Source: Roseovarius sp. (GTDB taxonomy: Bacteria; Pseudomonadota; Alphaproteobacteria; Rhodobacterales; Rhodobacteraceae). Taken from it: a stretch of 64,000 nt of DNA. A program made the position numbers and the translations under genes. Where the stretch lies: contig PBIL01000024.1 in NCBI GenBank assembly GCA_002720475.1, forward strand, positions 20,538 to 84,537, given 5' to 3'. This document shows positions 1 through 11,267 of this stretch, in pieces. Under the pieces are notes generated by a model that was not told the DNA's origin, searched no databases, and saw nothing but the letters and a program-made list of their open reading frames with translations. Position 1 is the stretch's first letter; each line of letters starts with the position of its first letter.

Positions 1-2
1 AC

Positions 3-1058
3 GATATCGCGAGCGAAGCGAGCGCCCCGTCCCCCGAGCCGGGGCCTCAGGCCGCAGGCGCGACCGAGGCCGCGCCCGCCGCGAAATCGGAAGACGGCCC
101 GGCGAAGCCCGCCCCCGCAGCGCCCAAGGACGACAGCGGCGCGCGCATCTTCGCCTCGCCCCTCGCCCGCCGGATCGCTGCGGAAAAAGGGCTGGATCTC
201 CGCCAGATCAAGGGCTCCGGCCCTCATGGACGCATCGTGCGCGCCGATGTGGAGGATGCCAAGCCCGCCGCCGCACCCGCCAAGGAGGCCGCCAAACCTG
301 CGGACAAGGCCCCTGCCCCGGCCTCGGGTCCCTCATCGGATGCCGTCATGGCGATGTACGAGGGCCGCGAGTTCGAGGAAGTCAAGCTCGACGGGATGCG
401 CAGGACCATCGCCGCGCGCCTGACCGAGGCCAAGCAGACCGTCCCGCATTTCTACCTGCGCCGCGAGATCCGTCTCGACGCGCTGATGAAGTTCCGTGCC
501 GAGCTGAACCGGCAGCTGGCGCCGCGCGGCGTCAAGCTCTCGGTCAACGACTTCATCATCAAGGCCTGTGCGCTCGCGCTTCAGGCCGTGCCGGACGCCA
601 ATGCCGTCTGGGCGGGCGACAGGGTGCTCAAGCTCAAACCCTCGGACGTGGCCGTGGCCGTCGCCATCGAGGGCGGGCTCTTCACCCCGGTCCTCAAGGA
701 TGCCGAGATGAAATCCCTCTCGGCGCTCAGTGCGGAGATGAAGGACCTCGCCAAGCGCGCCCGCGACCGCAAGCTTGCGCCGCACGAATACCAGGGCGGC
801 ACCTTCGCCATCTCCAACCTGGGCATGTTCGGGATCGAGAATTTCGATGCCGTGATCAACCCGCCGCATGGCGCGATCCTCGCCGTCGGCGCGGGGCTGA
901 AGAAGCCCGTGGTGGGTGCCGATGGCGAACTGACCGTTGCAACGGTCATGTCGGTGACGCTCTCGGTCGATCACCGGGTGATCGACGGCGCGCTCGGGGC
1001 GGAACTCTTGCAGCAGATCGTGGATAACCTCGAGAATCCGATGGTGATGCTGGCCTGA
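3..1058 (+). CDS. pdhC: Dihydrolipoamide acetyltransferase (E2) of pyruvate dehydrogenase, 5'-partial
   Basis: This is the C-terminal part of an E2 acyltransferase; the reading frame is open from base 3 and the start lies before the window. It begins in an Ala/Pro-rich linker, then shows a peripheral-subunit-binding domain (ASPLARRIAAEKGLDL ... GPHGRIVRADVE, about bases 150-260), a second Ala/Pro linker, and the catalytic acyltransferase domain. The catalytic signature DHRVIDG (the HxxxDG motif) lies near bases 968-990. The protein moves acetyl groups from lipoyl arms to CoA in the cytoplasmic pyruvate dehydrogenase complex. The linker and subunit-binding sequences favour pyruvate over 2-oxoglutarate dehydrogenase, but the lipoyl domain is out of view. 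The gene converges on the DUF486 gene across a hairpin. Confidence 0.93.
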   Translation, partial: DIASEASAPSPEPGPQAAGATEAAPAAKSEDGPAKPAPAAPKDDSGARIFASPLARRIAAEKGLDLRQIKGSGPHGRIVRADVEDAKPAAAPAKEAAKPADKAPAPASGPSSDAVMAMYEGREFEEVKLDGMRRTIAARLTEAKQTVPHFYLRREIRLDALMKFRAELNRQLAPRGVKLSVNDFIIKACALALQAVPDANAVWAGDRVLKLKPSDVAVAVAIEGGLFTPVLKDAEMKSLSALSAEMKDLAKRARDRKLAPHEYQGGTFAISNLGMFGIENFDAVINPPHGAILAVGAGLKKPVVGADGELTVATVMSVTLSVDHRVIDGALGAELLQQIVDNLENPMVMLA

Positions 1059-1075
1059 AAGCCGTGCGCCGGGGG

Positions 1076-1095
1076 GGGGGCGCAACCGCGCCCCC
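1076..1095. terminator. Hairpin between convergent genes
   Basis: An 8-bp perfect stem (GGGGGCGC / GCGCCCCC, loop AACC) sits in the 39-bp gap between the E2 stop and the stop of the minus-strand DUF486 gene. No long T-tract follows. It could serve as a bidirectional terminator. Confidence 0.5.
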
Positions 1096-1097
1096 TC

Positions 1098-1451
1098 TCA
1101 GAACGGTGCGCGAAAGATCACGAAAGCCCCCGTCGCGATCAGAACAAAGCCCACCAGGTGATTGACCGTCAGTGGCTCCTTCAGCCAGACAACCGAGAAA
1201 CCGGCGAACACCATGAGGGTGATCACCTCCTGAATGGTCTTCAGCTCCGCCGCCGAATAGACGCGGTGCCCGATGCGGTTTGCGGGCACCGCAAGCATGT
1301 ATTCGAAAAGGGCGATCCCCCAGCTTGCCAGCACCACAACCCAGAGCGTGGCATGGGGAAACTTCAGGTGCCCATACCACGCGACGGTCATGAAGACGTT
1401 GGAAAGGCCAAGGAGCAGGACCGGCGCAACCCAGGGCCAGAGCGATGCCAT
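1098..1451 (-). CDS. DMT-superfamily DUF486 membrane protein
   Basis: A 117-residue protein made almost entirely of hydrophobic helices (about four membrane segments). It resembles the DUF486 branch of the drug/metabolite transporter superfamily; the motifs AVPANRIGHRVYSAAELK and LKEPLTVNHLVGFVLI are characteristic. The length is normal for the family. No substrate is known. It ends just before the convergent E2 gene and lies 6 bp downstream of cysE on the same strand, so the two may share a transcript. Confidence 0.8.
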   Translation of the reverse strand: MASLWPWVAPVLLLGLSNVFMTVAWYGHLKFPHATLWVVVLASWGIALFEYMLAVPANRIGHRVYSAAELKTIQEVITLMVFAGFSVVWLKEPLTVNHLVGFVLIATGAFVIFRAPF

Positions 1452-1457
1452 GCGCGG

Positions 1458-2279
1458 TCAGCTTTCCTCGCTGCCGCGCACGCCAAGAAGCTGATCCATC
1501 TTGACCGCCGGCTGTTCGCAGCCCGCCTCGCCGACGATGCGGGCGGGCACGCCGGCCACCGTCTTGCAGGGCGGCACCTCCTGCAAGACCACCGACCCGG
1601 CGGCGATGCGCGAGCAGCGGCCCACGCGGATATTGCCCAGCACCTTGGCCCCGGCCCCGATGAGCACGCCGTCGCCGATCTTGGGATGGCGGTCCTCTTC
1701 CTCCTTGCCGGTCCCGCCGAGCGTCACCGAATGGAGCATCGAGACATTGTCGCCCACCACCGCCGTTTCTCCGATGACGATGGAATGGGCGTGGTCGATC
1801 ATGATCCCCTTGCCGATCCGGGCCGCGGGGTGGATGTCCACGCCGAACACCTCGGAGGACCGCATCTGGAAGAACCGCGCCAGGTCGCGCCGCCCTTCGC
1901 GCCAGAGCCAGTGGGCGATTCGGTGGCACTGGACCGCCTGGTAGCCCTTGAAGAAGAGAAGCGGCAGCAGGAAGCGGTCGCAGGCCGGGTCACGGTCCCG
2001 CACGGCGACGATATCGGCGCGCGCCGCGATGCCGATGCAGCTGTCGGCCGCCAGCGCCTTGTCGCAGATCTCGCGCAGGATTTGCTCGGGCATCTCGGTC
2101 GAGGCCAGCTTGAAGGAAAGCCTGTAGGCCAGCGCCGATTCGAAGCTGCCATGGTGGAGCACGCTGGAATGGATGAGCCCGCCCAGAAGCGGCTCGTCGG
2201 TGATTGCCGCGCGCGCTTCCTGCGCGATCTGGACCCAGACGGGATCGAATTCGGCCAGTTTCGTCTTGATGTTGGGCAC
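1458..2279 (-). CDS. cysE: Serine O-acetyltransferase
   Basis: A 273-residue CysE that acetylates L-serine with acetyl-CoA, the first step of cysteine synthesis. An N-terminal helical SATase domain (from about residue 5) is followed by a left-handed beta-helix of hexapeptide repeats with the active-site stretch GIMIDHAHSIVIGETAVVG. I chose the GTG at 2279 because a clear AAGGAGA ribosome site lies 7 nt upstream and the protein then has the usual family length; the frame is open further upstream, but that part reads as low-complexity non-coding sequence. The C-terminal tail is the region that normally contacts cysteine synthase CysK. Confidence 0.93.
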   Translation of the reverse strand: MPNIKTKLAEFDPVWVQIAQEARAAITDEPLLGGLIHSSVLHHGSFESALAYRLSFKLASTEMPEQILREICDKALAADSCIGIAARADIVAVRDRDPACDRFLLPLLFFKGYQAVQCHRIAHWLWREGRRDLARFFQMRSSEVFGVDIHPAARIGKGIMIDHAHSIVIGETAVVGDNVSMLHSVTLGGTGKEEEDRHPKIGDGVLIGAGAKVLGNIRVGRCSRIAAGSVVLQEVPPCKTVAGVPARIVGEAGCEQPAVKMDQLLGVRGSEES

Positions 2280-2361
2280 GGGCTGGTCTCCTTCTCGGGC
2301 CTTCACTATACCAGAGGCGTCTTTCGGAGAAAATCCGCTCCGGCACGGAGGACATAGGGCG

Positions 2362-2700
2362 ATGGACGACGCAACGCAAACCGCCTTTCGCGCGCGCATC
2401 CTCGCACGGCTCGCCGAGATCGACGAGGAAGACGCGCGCGGCCGCGCGGGACAGGCCACGGTGGAACTGGATCAGCAGGCCATCGGGCGGCTGAGCCGAC
2501 AGGATGCGTTGCAGTCCCAGGCGATGGCGCGGGCCACCCATGCGCGCCGCGAAATCGAGCGGCGGCGGCTCCTTGCGGCGCTTGCGCGGCTCGACAACGG
2601 GGAATTCGGCGATTGCGAGAGCTGTGGCGAGGCGATCACCGAAGCCCGGCTGGCGCTCGATCCGGGGCTGACGCGATGCGTCTCTTGCGCCACGGGATGA
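2362..2700 (+). CDS. DksA/TraR-family zinc-finger protein
   Basis: A 112-residue small DksA/TraR-type protein. The N-terminal half is a helical hairpin rich in Arg and Glu. The C-terminal half carries the C4 zinc finger CESCGEAITEARLALDPGLTRC followed by VSC (about residues 84-109). Members act in the secondary channel of RNA polymerase or remain uncharacterised. It is shorter than full DksA (about 150 residues) and lacks the usual DxxDxA tip, so I do not call it dksA. It is divergent from cysE, with starts about 80 bp apart. Confidence 0.8.
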   Translation: MDDATQTAFRARILARLAEIDEEDARGRAGQATVELDQQAIGRLSRQDALQSQAMARATHARREIERRRLLAALARLDNGEFGDCESCGEAITEARLALDPGLTRCVSCATG

Positions 2701-2752
2701 CCATGCCGAGGAACGGACGATCCGCGCCCGAAGCGGCCGGACACACGCAACG

Positions 2753-3618
2753 ATGCCGGGGCAGCCGATCGTTCTTCCGCTCGATGTCAGCACCATCGAT
2801 GGCGAGGTCTGGATCGAGATCGACGCCGTCGATGTCACAGAGTTCGCCACGGTGTCGGAGGGTCAGCCCGTTCTCGACCCGTCCCTGCCGTTCGAGGGCA
2901 GCGAACACGAGATCGTGGTCTATCTCCGGGATGGCGACGGGCCGGTGGTGCTGGCACGATACGGCTTTGCCACATCGGCCGGCCAAGCGGGCTGGACAAG
3001 CTCGACCAACGCGCTGCACGAGGCCGGTGCGAGCTACCTCGCCACCAGCGCGGAGACGGAGCAGATCGACGGGAACCCGGTCGATATCGGCGACAATTTC
3101 GTGCGCCTCCAGCGGCGCGGCGATACCATCGATCTGGCGGGGCGGATCGGGACGCAGACGCTCAGCCGCGACCGCGCCCTGTTCTCCGACGTGACGCGGC
3201 GCGGGCGACGGGATTTCGGTGGCGCCCGACGGCCCGCGCGGCGGGGTCGGCTGCGCTATGATCTCGCGTTCGGGCGCACCGACCGGAAGGAGGACGGGGA
3301 TGGTGGCGACTTTGCCTCCACAAGTGCCGAGGCGCTGCTGGCGGGATCGTCTTTTACGTGCCGGCACCGGAGAGCGGGCGCAGCCTGACGATGGGCCTGG
3401 GCTACGAGCGGATCGAGCAGTTCCATTTCAGCCTTGCCAATCCAGGCCTGCCCACGGGCGGCGAGACGTTTCGCCTGACCGGGGATTACACGGCCGAGCG
3501 GCTGATGCTGAGCCTTTATGCCGAAACCCAGCAGACCAATATCGGCGGGCTGCCGGAATGGCAGACGGACCGCATCGACCAGGCCGGGCTCGATGGCAAC
3601 TGCGCGCTGCGGCCATGA
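2753..3618 (+). pseudogene. Frameshifted remnant of a beta-rich surface or outer-membrane protein
   Basis: Two overlapping frames read as one decayed protein. Frame 2 (2753-about 3345) encodes a beta-rich segment ending in YDLAFGRTDRK-like strands. Coding sense then continues in frame 1 from about 3345, reading GIVFYVPAPESGRSLTMG and then amphipathic beta strands such as LGYERIEQFHFSLANPG and TAERLMLSLYAETQQTN, before stopping at 3618. Alternating hydrophobic strands suggest a barrel or autotransporter-like C-terminus, but I do not recognise the family. There is no ribosome site at the first ATG, so the 5' end is probably also missing. Confidence 0.5.
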
Positions 3619-3744
3619 GGTTCCGCTGGGCCGCGGTGCCCGGCGCGCGCGCCTGCCGACCCGAGTTCTTCGCAGACGGTGCGGCGGCGCGGCGACTCGC
3701 GGCGGTGGATACCACCGGCATCGGCGTTGCTCTGATCCGGTTTC

Positions 3745-3951
3745 TTACGATCTTCCCTTGGCCAGCCCCACAAGCGTCTCTGCGGGCCCTTTAGCTTCCT
3801 CACGGGTCCAAAGAGTAGGAAGAGCCGCCGCGACGCCGTAGAGGCGCGTACCGTTTGCCCCGGGGTAGTAGAGCCGACCTTTTAGCCGCCGTCCAGCGGT
3901 CTCAGGTACTACCCCGGTCGCCTCCATGTAATTTTTCACTGATATCAGCAT
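3745..3951 (-). CDS. Small excisionase/MerR-like HTH protein (hypothetical)
   Basis: A 68-residue ORF whose N-terminal half (SVKNYMEATGVVPETAGRRL) looks like the winged-helix start of excisionase or MerR-type small DNA-binding proteins. A weak GGA lies 7 nt before the ATG. It starts at the edge of an AT-rich stretch unlike its surroundings and lies about 0.9 kb from tRNA-Leu, so it may be a leftover of an integrated element. Not certain to be expressed. Confidence 0.4.
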   Translation of the reverse strand: MLISVKNYMEATGVVPETAGRRLKGRLYYPGANGTRLYGVAAALPTLWTREEAKGPAETLVGLAKGRS

Positions 3952-4156
3952 GTTATATCCGTTTCGCCGGGAAATCTTGTATTCCCTTAATTTCTTACTT
4001 GACTTTTACTACTCGATATTGAAGCCCGAGTCAACGAATCGGCAAAAACGGTTGGATTTCTGATTCGGAATGGGGCAGGACTGCCCGGGAAATGGCCTAG
4101 AACCGTCCCGACGACGGTCCGCTTGCCCGTCACCGGACAAGGTGGCCGGAGAGCTT

Positions 4157-4172
4157 CCCCGCTAACGCGGGG
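4157..4172. repeat. Palindrome CCCCGCTAACGCGGGG, copy 1
   Basis: A 6-bp stem (CCCCGC / GCGGGG) with loop TAAC. The 15-base core CCCCGCTAACGCGGG recurs at 4712-4726, so the two copies bracket the nuclease-like gene. Confidence 0.7.
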
Positions 4173-4188
4173 CACCAGAAAGACAAAC

Positions 4189-4207
4189 CCCCGCCGACTG
4201 GGCGGGG
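4189..4207. terminator. Hairpin after the nuclease-like gene
   Basis: A 7-bp stem CCCCGCC / GGCGGGG with loop GACTG, 21 bp beyond the stop codon of the minus-strand gene ending at 4229. Well placed for a terminator, though no T-run follows. Confidence 0.45.
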
Positions 4208-4228
4208 CAGTGCGTGTAGCGGATACGA

Positions 4229-4624
4229 CTATGCTAACCGATGCCACGCCTCGCGAAACTCGGGCACATCGTAGTGCTTCGCTTCAAGCCAATACGCGCG
4301 CGCACCGCCCTTATCTTGCGTCGCGAGCGCCTTAACTTCGTCAAGCGTGAGAACAAAACAAACCGGATCATCGCTATTCGCGCCTAGTGTGATGATCCAC
4401 CACCGAGACCGAAGCCGATCAAGATCGGTACCCAGTGGCACCGCCGCGCGCTTGGACAGCGCCTTCGACTGGATGGGGATGACTGCCTCTTCGTCATCAA
4501 CCGGGGCGGCGTACAAGTCGGCACCCCGTGCGTTTCGCACCGTGGGCATGACGTTCCAGCCGCGCCGGGTCAGCTCCCACGCGATATGAAACAACCCGGC
4601 GTTTCCTGTCATCTGGTGTTTCAT
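4229..4624 (-). CDS. Hypothetical PD-(D/E)XK nuclease-like protein
   Basis: A 131-residue soluble protein starting MKHQMTGNAGLFHIAWEL. The pattern of a helical N-terminus, then RNARGADLYAAP, then VIPIQSKAL recalls small PD-(D/E)XK or resolvase-like folds (Asp in GADLY, then a Q-S-K element in place of the usual E-x-K). This is a fold-level impression, not a family assignment. The ATG at 4624 was preferred to one 54 bp upstream because it follows a GGGGG purine run and removes an unlikely leader. It stands alone near tRNA-Leu, bracketed by a repeated palindrome, which suggests acquired DNA. Confidence 0.55.
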   Translation of the reverse strand: MKHQMTGNAGLFHIAWELTRRGWNVMPTVRNARGADLYAAPVDDEEAVIPIQSKALSKRAAVPLGTDLDRLRSRWWIITLGANSDDPVCFVLTLDEVKALATQDKGGARAYWLEAKHYDVPEFREAWHRLA

Positions 4625-4711
4625 CGCGCCCCCGAACCGTCCACAAGGATTGTAAGTCGAGGTGCGAGAGAATGGCAATGCCGATCAGATGGCGTACCAC
4701 GTCGGTACTGC

Positions 4712-4727
4712 CCCCGCTAACGCGGGC
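4712..4727. repeat. Palindrome CCCCGCTAACGCGGG, copy 2
   Basis: Second copy of the core at 4157-4171. It lies between the nuclease-like gene and tRNA-Leu. The stretch from here to the tRNA (4728-4881) contains no gene that I can support and becomes AT-rich near 4800-4880. Confidence 0.65.
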
Positions 4728-4881
4728 TTACACATCGACGGCGACGCGCCCGACCCGAAGTCGCCGCCTGCTACACCGCTGCTACAACCAGCTATCCCAC
4801 TGTAACAGAATCGTAGCAGTAGGAGAAAATCCGCCTAAACACCTGAGCGCAGAAATCGTGATTTATCGTTTTAATTCAATG

Positions 4882-4966
4882 TGGTGCGGGTGGAGGGACT
4901 TGAACCCCCACGGATTGCTCCGCCAGAACCTAAATCTGGTGCGTCTACCGGTTTCGCCACACCCGC
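4882..4966 (-). tRNA. tRNA-Leu (anticodon TAG)
   Basis: An 85-nt gene read on the minus strand. It has acceptor arm GCGGGTG / CACCCGC, a D-arm with GGTAGACGC, anticodon stem CCAGA / TCTGG around the loop TTTAGGT (anticodon TAG), a class II variable arm, a T-arm with GGTTCAAGTCC, and an encoded 3' CCA. It decodes CUA leucine codons. The 3' end faces the compositionally odd patch at 3.6-4.9 kb, the side on which integrating elements insert. Confidence 0.96.
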
Positions 4967-5132
4967 ATGGCCCGCACGGGGCGGGCCGATCCGTCTCTAG
5001 CAAAGCGGCGCGGCGGAGGCGAGAGCGAATCGCGTGCGCGCCCGGCCCGGCTGCCGAAAAAAGGGCGCGACATTAACCGGATCTTGCCATATTCTGGATC
5101 AAAACTGAGGCAGTCACAGAGCGAGATACGCC

Positions 5133-5603
5133 ATGAAACCGGATACGGTCGGGCGGCAGCACGGCGGAATCGCCGTACTTGACCCGTTGCAGGAAGCTGG
5201 TCTGTGGACCGGCGGGATCATTCTGACACTCGATGGCGAGCGGCGGATCGAGGCGCTGCGCACCGGGGACCGGATCGTGACGCGCGATGCGGGCATGGCG
5301 GTGCTGCGCGGCATCGCGCGGCGGCGGGCGCGGGTGGCGCGGGTGCGCATCCGTGCAGGCTCGCTCGGGCATACCCGGCCCGAGCGCGACGTCATCCTGC
5401 CCGCGGGCCAGCGGGTCCTCGTGCGTGACTGGCGCGCGCGGGCGCTCTTCGGGGCGGATCAGGCGATGGTGCCCGCCCTGCGGCTCGTGGATGGGGCGTA
5501 TGTGACGCAGGCCGGACTGGCCACGATCGATCTCTGGCAACTCGATTTCGACGGCCCGCATATCCTCTATCTCGACGGTCTCGAGGTGGCGAGCGCCGCC
5601 TGA
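5133..5603 (+). CDS. Hint-domain protein
   Basis: A 156-residue protein of the Rhodobacteraceae Hint (hedgehog/intein-type) group. TGGIILTLDGERRIEALRTG and GDRIVTRD form the start of the fold, followed by VRIRAGSLG, RDVILPAGQRVLV and the C-terminal strands ending HILYLDGLEVAS. The catalytic Cys/Ser of true inteins is replaced: the block starts TGG instead of a C- or S-containing one. In this bacterial group such domains usually sit alone or at the end of secreted repeat proteins. Exact function unknown. Confidence 0.8.
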   Translation: MKPDTVGRQHGGIAVLDPLQEAGLWTGGIILTLDGERRIEALRTGDRIVTRDAGMAVLRGIARRRARVARVRIRAGSLGHTRPERDVILPAGQRVLVRDWRARALFGADQAMVPALRLVDGAYVTQAGLATIDLWQLDFDGPHILYLDGLEVASAA

Positions 5604-5608
5604 GCGTG

Positions 5609-5631
5609 ATCCTCCGGCCTGGCCGGAGGAT
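5609..5631. repeat. Extragenic palindrome between convergent genes
   Basis: Perfect 11-bp arms (ATCCTCCGGCC / GGCCGGAGGAT) around a single T, between the ends of the Hint gene and acnA. It can act as a bidirectional terminator. It resembles, in its ATCCTC...GAGGAT ends followed by GAC, the two palindromes at 46493 and 46652, so it may belong to one dispersed repeat family. Confidence 0.6.
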
Positions 5632-5684
5632 GACGGGCTGCGGCGGGGCCGGGTGCGCGCCCCGGCCCATAGGATCTCATCGGC

Positions 5685-8432
<2,748 letters not shown>

Positions 8433-8662
8433 GGGGTGCCGTCCTTTCATGGTCAGGTCTGGATGACGTTCGCCCCGCTTCTGACCGATATTCCGCGCCC
8501 GATCAAGAGGTGTGCGGCGCTTTTGTATACTGTTGCACACAATTTGATCCGTGTTTCAGCGCGCCCGCCCGCTCTCACGACAGCTTGACTTGGCATTGCA
8601 GACGGCCCGATCTAGGTTCGAAGGGTCAGAGCATCCGGCCAACATCCCAGGATCACCCGCGC

Positions 8663-9364
8663 ATGCGACATGTTCTTGCCAGCCTGCTTGCCGCAAGCGT
8701 GCTGCTTGCCGGTGCGGCGCGGGCGGCCGAACGGCGCGTGGTGGTGGAGCTCTTCACCTCGCAGGGCTGCCCCTCCTGCCCGCCCGCGGACGAGTTTCTG
8801 CGCTCGCTTGCCGCGCGTGACGATGTGCTCGCGCTCTCGCTGCATGTGGATTACTGGGATTACATGGGCTGGAAGGATACCTTCGCCAGCCCGGAGAACA
8901 CCGCCCGTCAACGCGGCTATGCCGCGGCGGGGGAACGCAAGATGGTCTACACGCCGCAGATGGTCATCAACGGGGCCGATCATGTGGTGGGCACGCGGTT
9001 CCGCGACATCTCCGCGCTGATCGACAGGCACAAGGCTGACGGGGCGAACGGCCTTGCGGTCGAGGTGACGCGCGATGGCGGCAAGCTGCGTCTCTCGGCC
9101 CGCGCCGAGACCCCGCGCGACATGCCGCTGATGGTCCAGCTTGCCCGTTACCTGCCCGAGGAAACGGTCGAGATTGCCCGGGGCGAGAACGAGGGGCGCA
9201 AGATCACCTATGTCAACATCGTGACCGAGCTGGTCGAGATCGCCGAATGGGACACGCGCGCGCCTCTCGACCTGGCGGTGCCCTGGCCCGCGGACGCGCC
9301 GGTGGCGGTGCTGCTGCAATATCCCGATTTCGGCACGATCGAGGCGGTGGCGCAGTTGCGCTGA
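8663..9364 (+). CDS. DUF1223 periplasmic thioredoxin-fold protein
   Basis: A 233-residue protein with a typical signal peptide (cleavage expected after ARA, about residue 21). The hallmark ELFTSQGCPSCPPAD puts a CxxC motif at the start of a thioredoxin-like fold, and HVDYWDYMGWKD and VYTPQMVINGADHVVG are the other DUF1223 signatures. The role is unproven; a periplasmic redox function is plausible from the CPSC pair. The ATG was chosen for the signal peptide that follows it; the frame is open upstream without coding character. Confidence 0.85.
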   Translation: MRHVLASLLAASVLLAGAARAAERRVVVELFTSQGCPSCPPADEFLRSLAARDDVLALSLHVDYWDYMGWKDTFASPENTARQRGYAAAGERKMVYTPQMVINGADHVVGTRFRDISALIDRHKADGANGLAVEVTRDGGKLRLSARAETPRDMPLMVQLARYLPEETVEIARGENEGRKITYVNIVTELVEIAEWDTRAPLDLAVPWPADAPVAVLLQYPDFGTIEAVAQLR

Positions 9365-9401
9365 ACGGGATCGGGGCCACGCGAAAGACGCGGGCCGACC
9401 G

Positions 9402-10043
9402 TTATCGCCTGGCCTGCGCCGAAAGCGCGGTCTCCAGATCGCCATAGCCGGTGAAGCGGTATTCGTAGGCAAGCCCCAGACGGCGCGCGCACTCCTCGGC
9501 CCTGGCGCGCAGGGCGGGGTCGTCGGTCTGTGCCTGATAGACCAGCTTGGTGTAGTTCCCGAAGATCGTGTCGCGCAGTTCCGGGTGACGGTCGAGACCC
9601 ATCGGCTTCCACACGAAGGCATCGAATTGCCGCACAAGGAAATCGGTGAGGTAGAAGGCGGTGATCTCCTCCTCATGGGCGGCAAAGCGGTCCAGCCCCT
9701 CGAAGAAGGCATAGCAATGCGGACCTGCGACCATCTCCACCCCAAGTTCGGCGCATTTCGCCTGAAGCTGCCCGCCGGTGCCGCAATCGGCATAGACCAC
9801 GAAGATGCGCTCATAGGCACCACGGTGTGCCGCCACGGCCTTTTCCACCTCTTCGGTGATCCGTTCGGGATAAAGGTGCAGCTTGGCGGGCAGGCAGGTC
9901 AGATCCATGTGATCCCAGCCGTTGACCCGCTTGAGCGCAAGGATCTCATGCGCCAGCGCCCCGCAGGCGATGAGCAGGATGCGCCCCTGCCCGGCCGGGT
10001 CCAGCCCGGTCTCGGTCAGGTCGCCGTCGCTTGGGCGCTGCAT
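9402..10043 (-). CDS. DUF1638 protein
   Basis: A 213-residue DUF1638 protein: RILLIACGALAHEILALK at the start, then LTCLPAKLHLYPERI, VVYADCGTGGQL and the cysteine-containing GPHCYAFFEG. Function is not established; members are often encoded beside corrinoid-dependent methyltransferase components, as here. A strong GGAGGA lies 5 nt before the ATG. It follows the corrinoid protein gene by 34 bp on the same strand, so the two are probably co-transcribed. Confidence 0.85.
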   Translation of the reverse strand: MQRPSDGDLTETGLDPAGQGRILLIACGALAHEILALKRVNGWDHMDLTCLPAKLHLYPERITEEVEKAVAAHRGAYERIFVVYADCGTGGQLQAKCAELGVEMVAGPHCYAFFEGLDRFAAHEEEITAFYLTDFLVRQFDAFVWKPMGLDRHPELRDTIFGNYTKLVYQAQTDDPALRARAEECARRLGLAYEYRFTGYGDLETALSAQARR

Positions 10044-10077
10044 GGTATCCTCCGCGCAGGCGAACGGCCCGCGTCGC

Positions 10078-10782
<705 letters not shown>

Positions 10783-11117
10783 GTCCGAAATCCCCGAATT
10801 CATGCGCGCGCGCGGTTGCTGTCGCGCAGCTTTCGCCAATTTGTCGCAGCCCCACTTTCCGAATTGCGACGCTGCCCGAACCGCGACCGACCTGTAGCAG
10901 CGATTTGCGGGGACTGTGACTGAATTATCGGCATGAAGATTATCGGTCTGCCGCATGTGCCGCCTGCGCATCCTGTGCGGATTTTCGCCAGCACGGCCGG
11001 GATTTGCACATTTTTTCGCCGATCACCCGCAGGTTTCGGGATCGTGTGCGCGCGGCCTCTTCTCCGGCGCTGACGATGGCCCATCTTGACGGAACAAGAG
11101 CAAGAAAGGACGCGAAA
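10783..11117. other. Divergent intergenic region
   Basis: About 335 bases between the corrinoid-protein gene and a small plus-strand gene. No supported gene or recognisable RNA motif. It must hold the promoters for both directions. Confidence 0.5.
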
Positions 11118-11249
11118 ATGCGCACGAGTCTCATCCTGATACAGGCCGGGTTCCTGATTGCCATGGCGGTGATCGGCGCGGCGGATGTGGAGCAGGCGTC
11201 CTGCCCGCTTCCCGCCCCCGTGGCGCAGCATTGCGAGGTGCCGCGCTAG
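11118..11249 (+). CDS. Small membrane or secreted hypothetical protein
   Basis: A 43-residue ORF preceded by AAAGGA at good spacing. Residues 3-22 form a hydrophobic helix (LILIQAGFLIAMAVIGA) that could be a signal or anchor. The tail has two cysteines (ASCPLP and QHCEVP). I do not recognise it. The upstream frame is open, but the ribosome site favours this start. It converges on ccmG. Confidence 0.45.
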   Translation: MRTSLILIQAGFLIAMAVIGAADVEQASCPLPAPVAQHCEVPR

Positions 11250-11267
11250 GGGGTCGGGGCGGGCGCG

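Larger units (their letters stand above)
3952..4228. other. AT-rich intergenic stretch
   Basis: No convincing gene. The first 130 bases are clearly AT-richer than the genome average, fitting a promoter for the minus-strand small ORF or a foreign junction. The rest holds two GC-rich hairpins (4157-4172 and 4189-4207). A weak minus-strand ORF overlaps it without family resemblance. Confidence 0.5.

Noticed and set aside
2173-2361. Upstream extension of the DksA-like gene
   Set aside because: The extension overlaps cysE antisense and its start codon; the conserved domain starts after 2362.
3987-4247. An 86-codon minus-strand frame in the tRNA-Leu patch
   Set aside because: It overlaps two hairpins and the end of the nuclease-like gene, has no ribosome site and no protein-like pattern.
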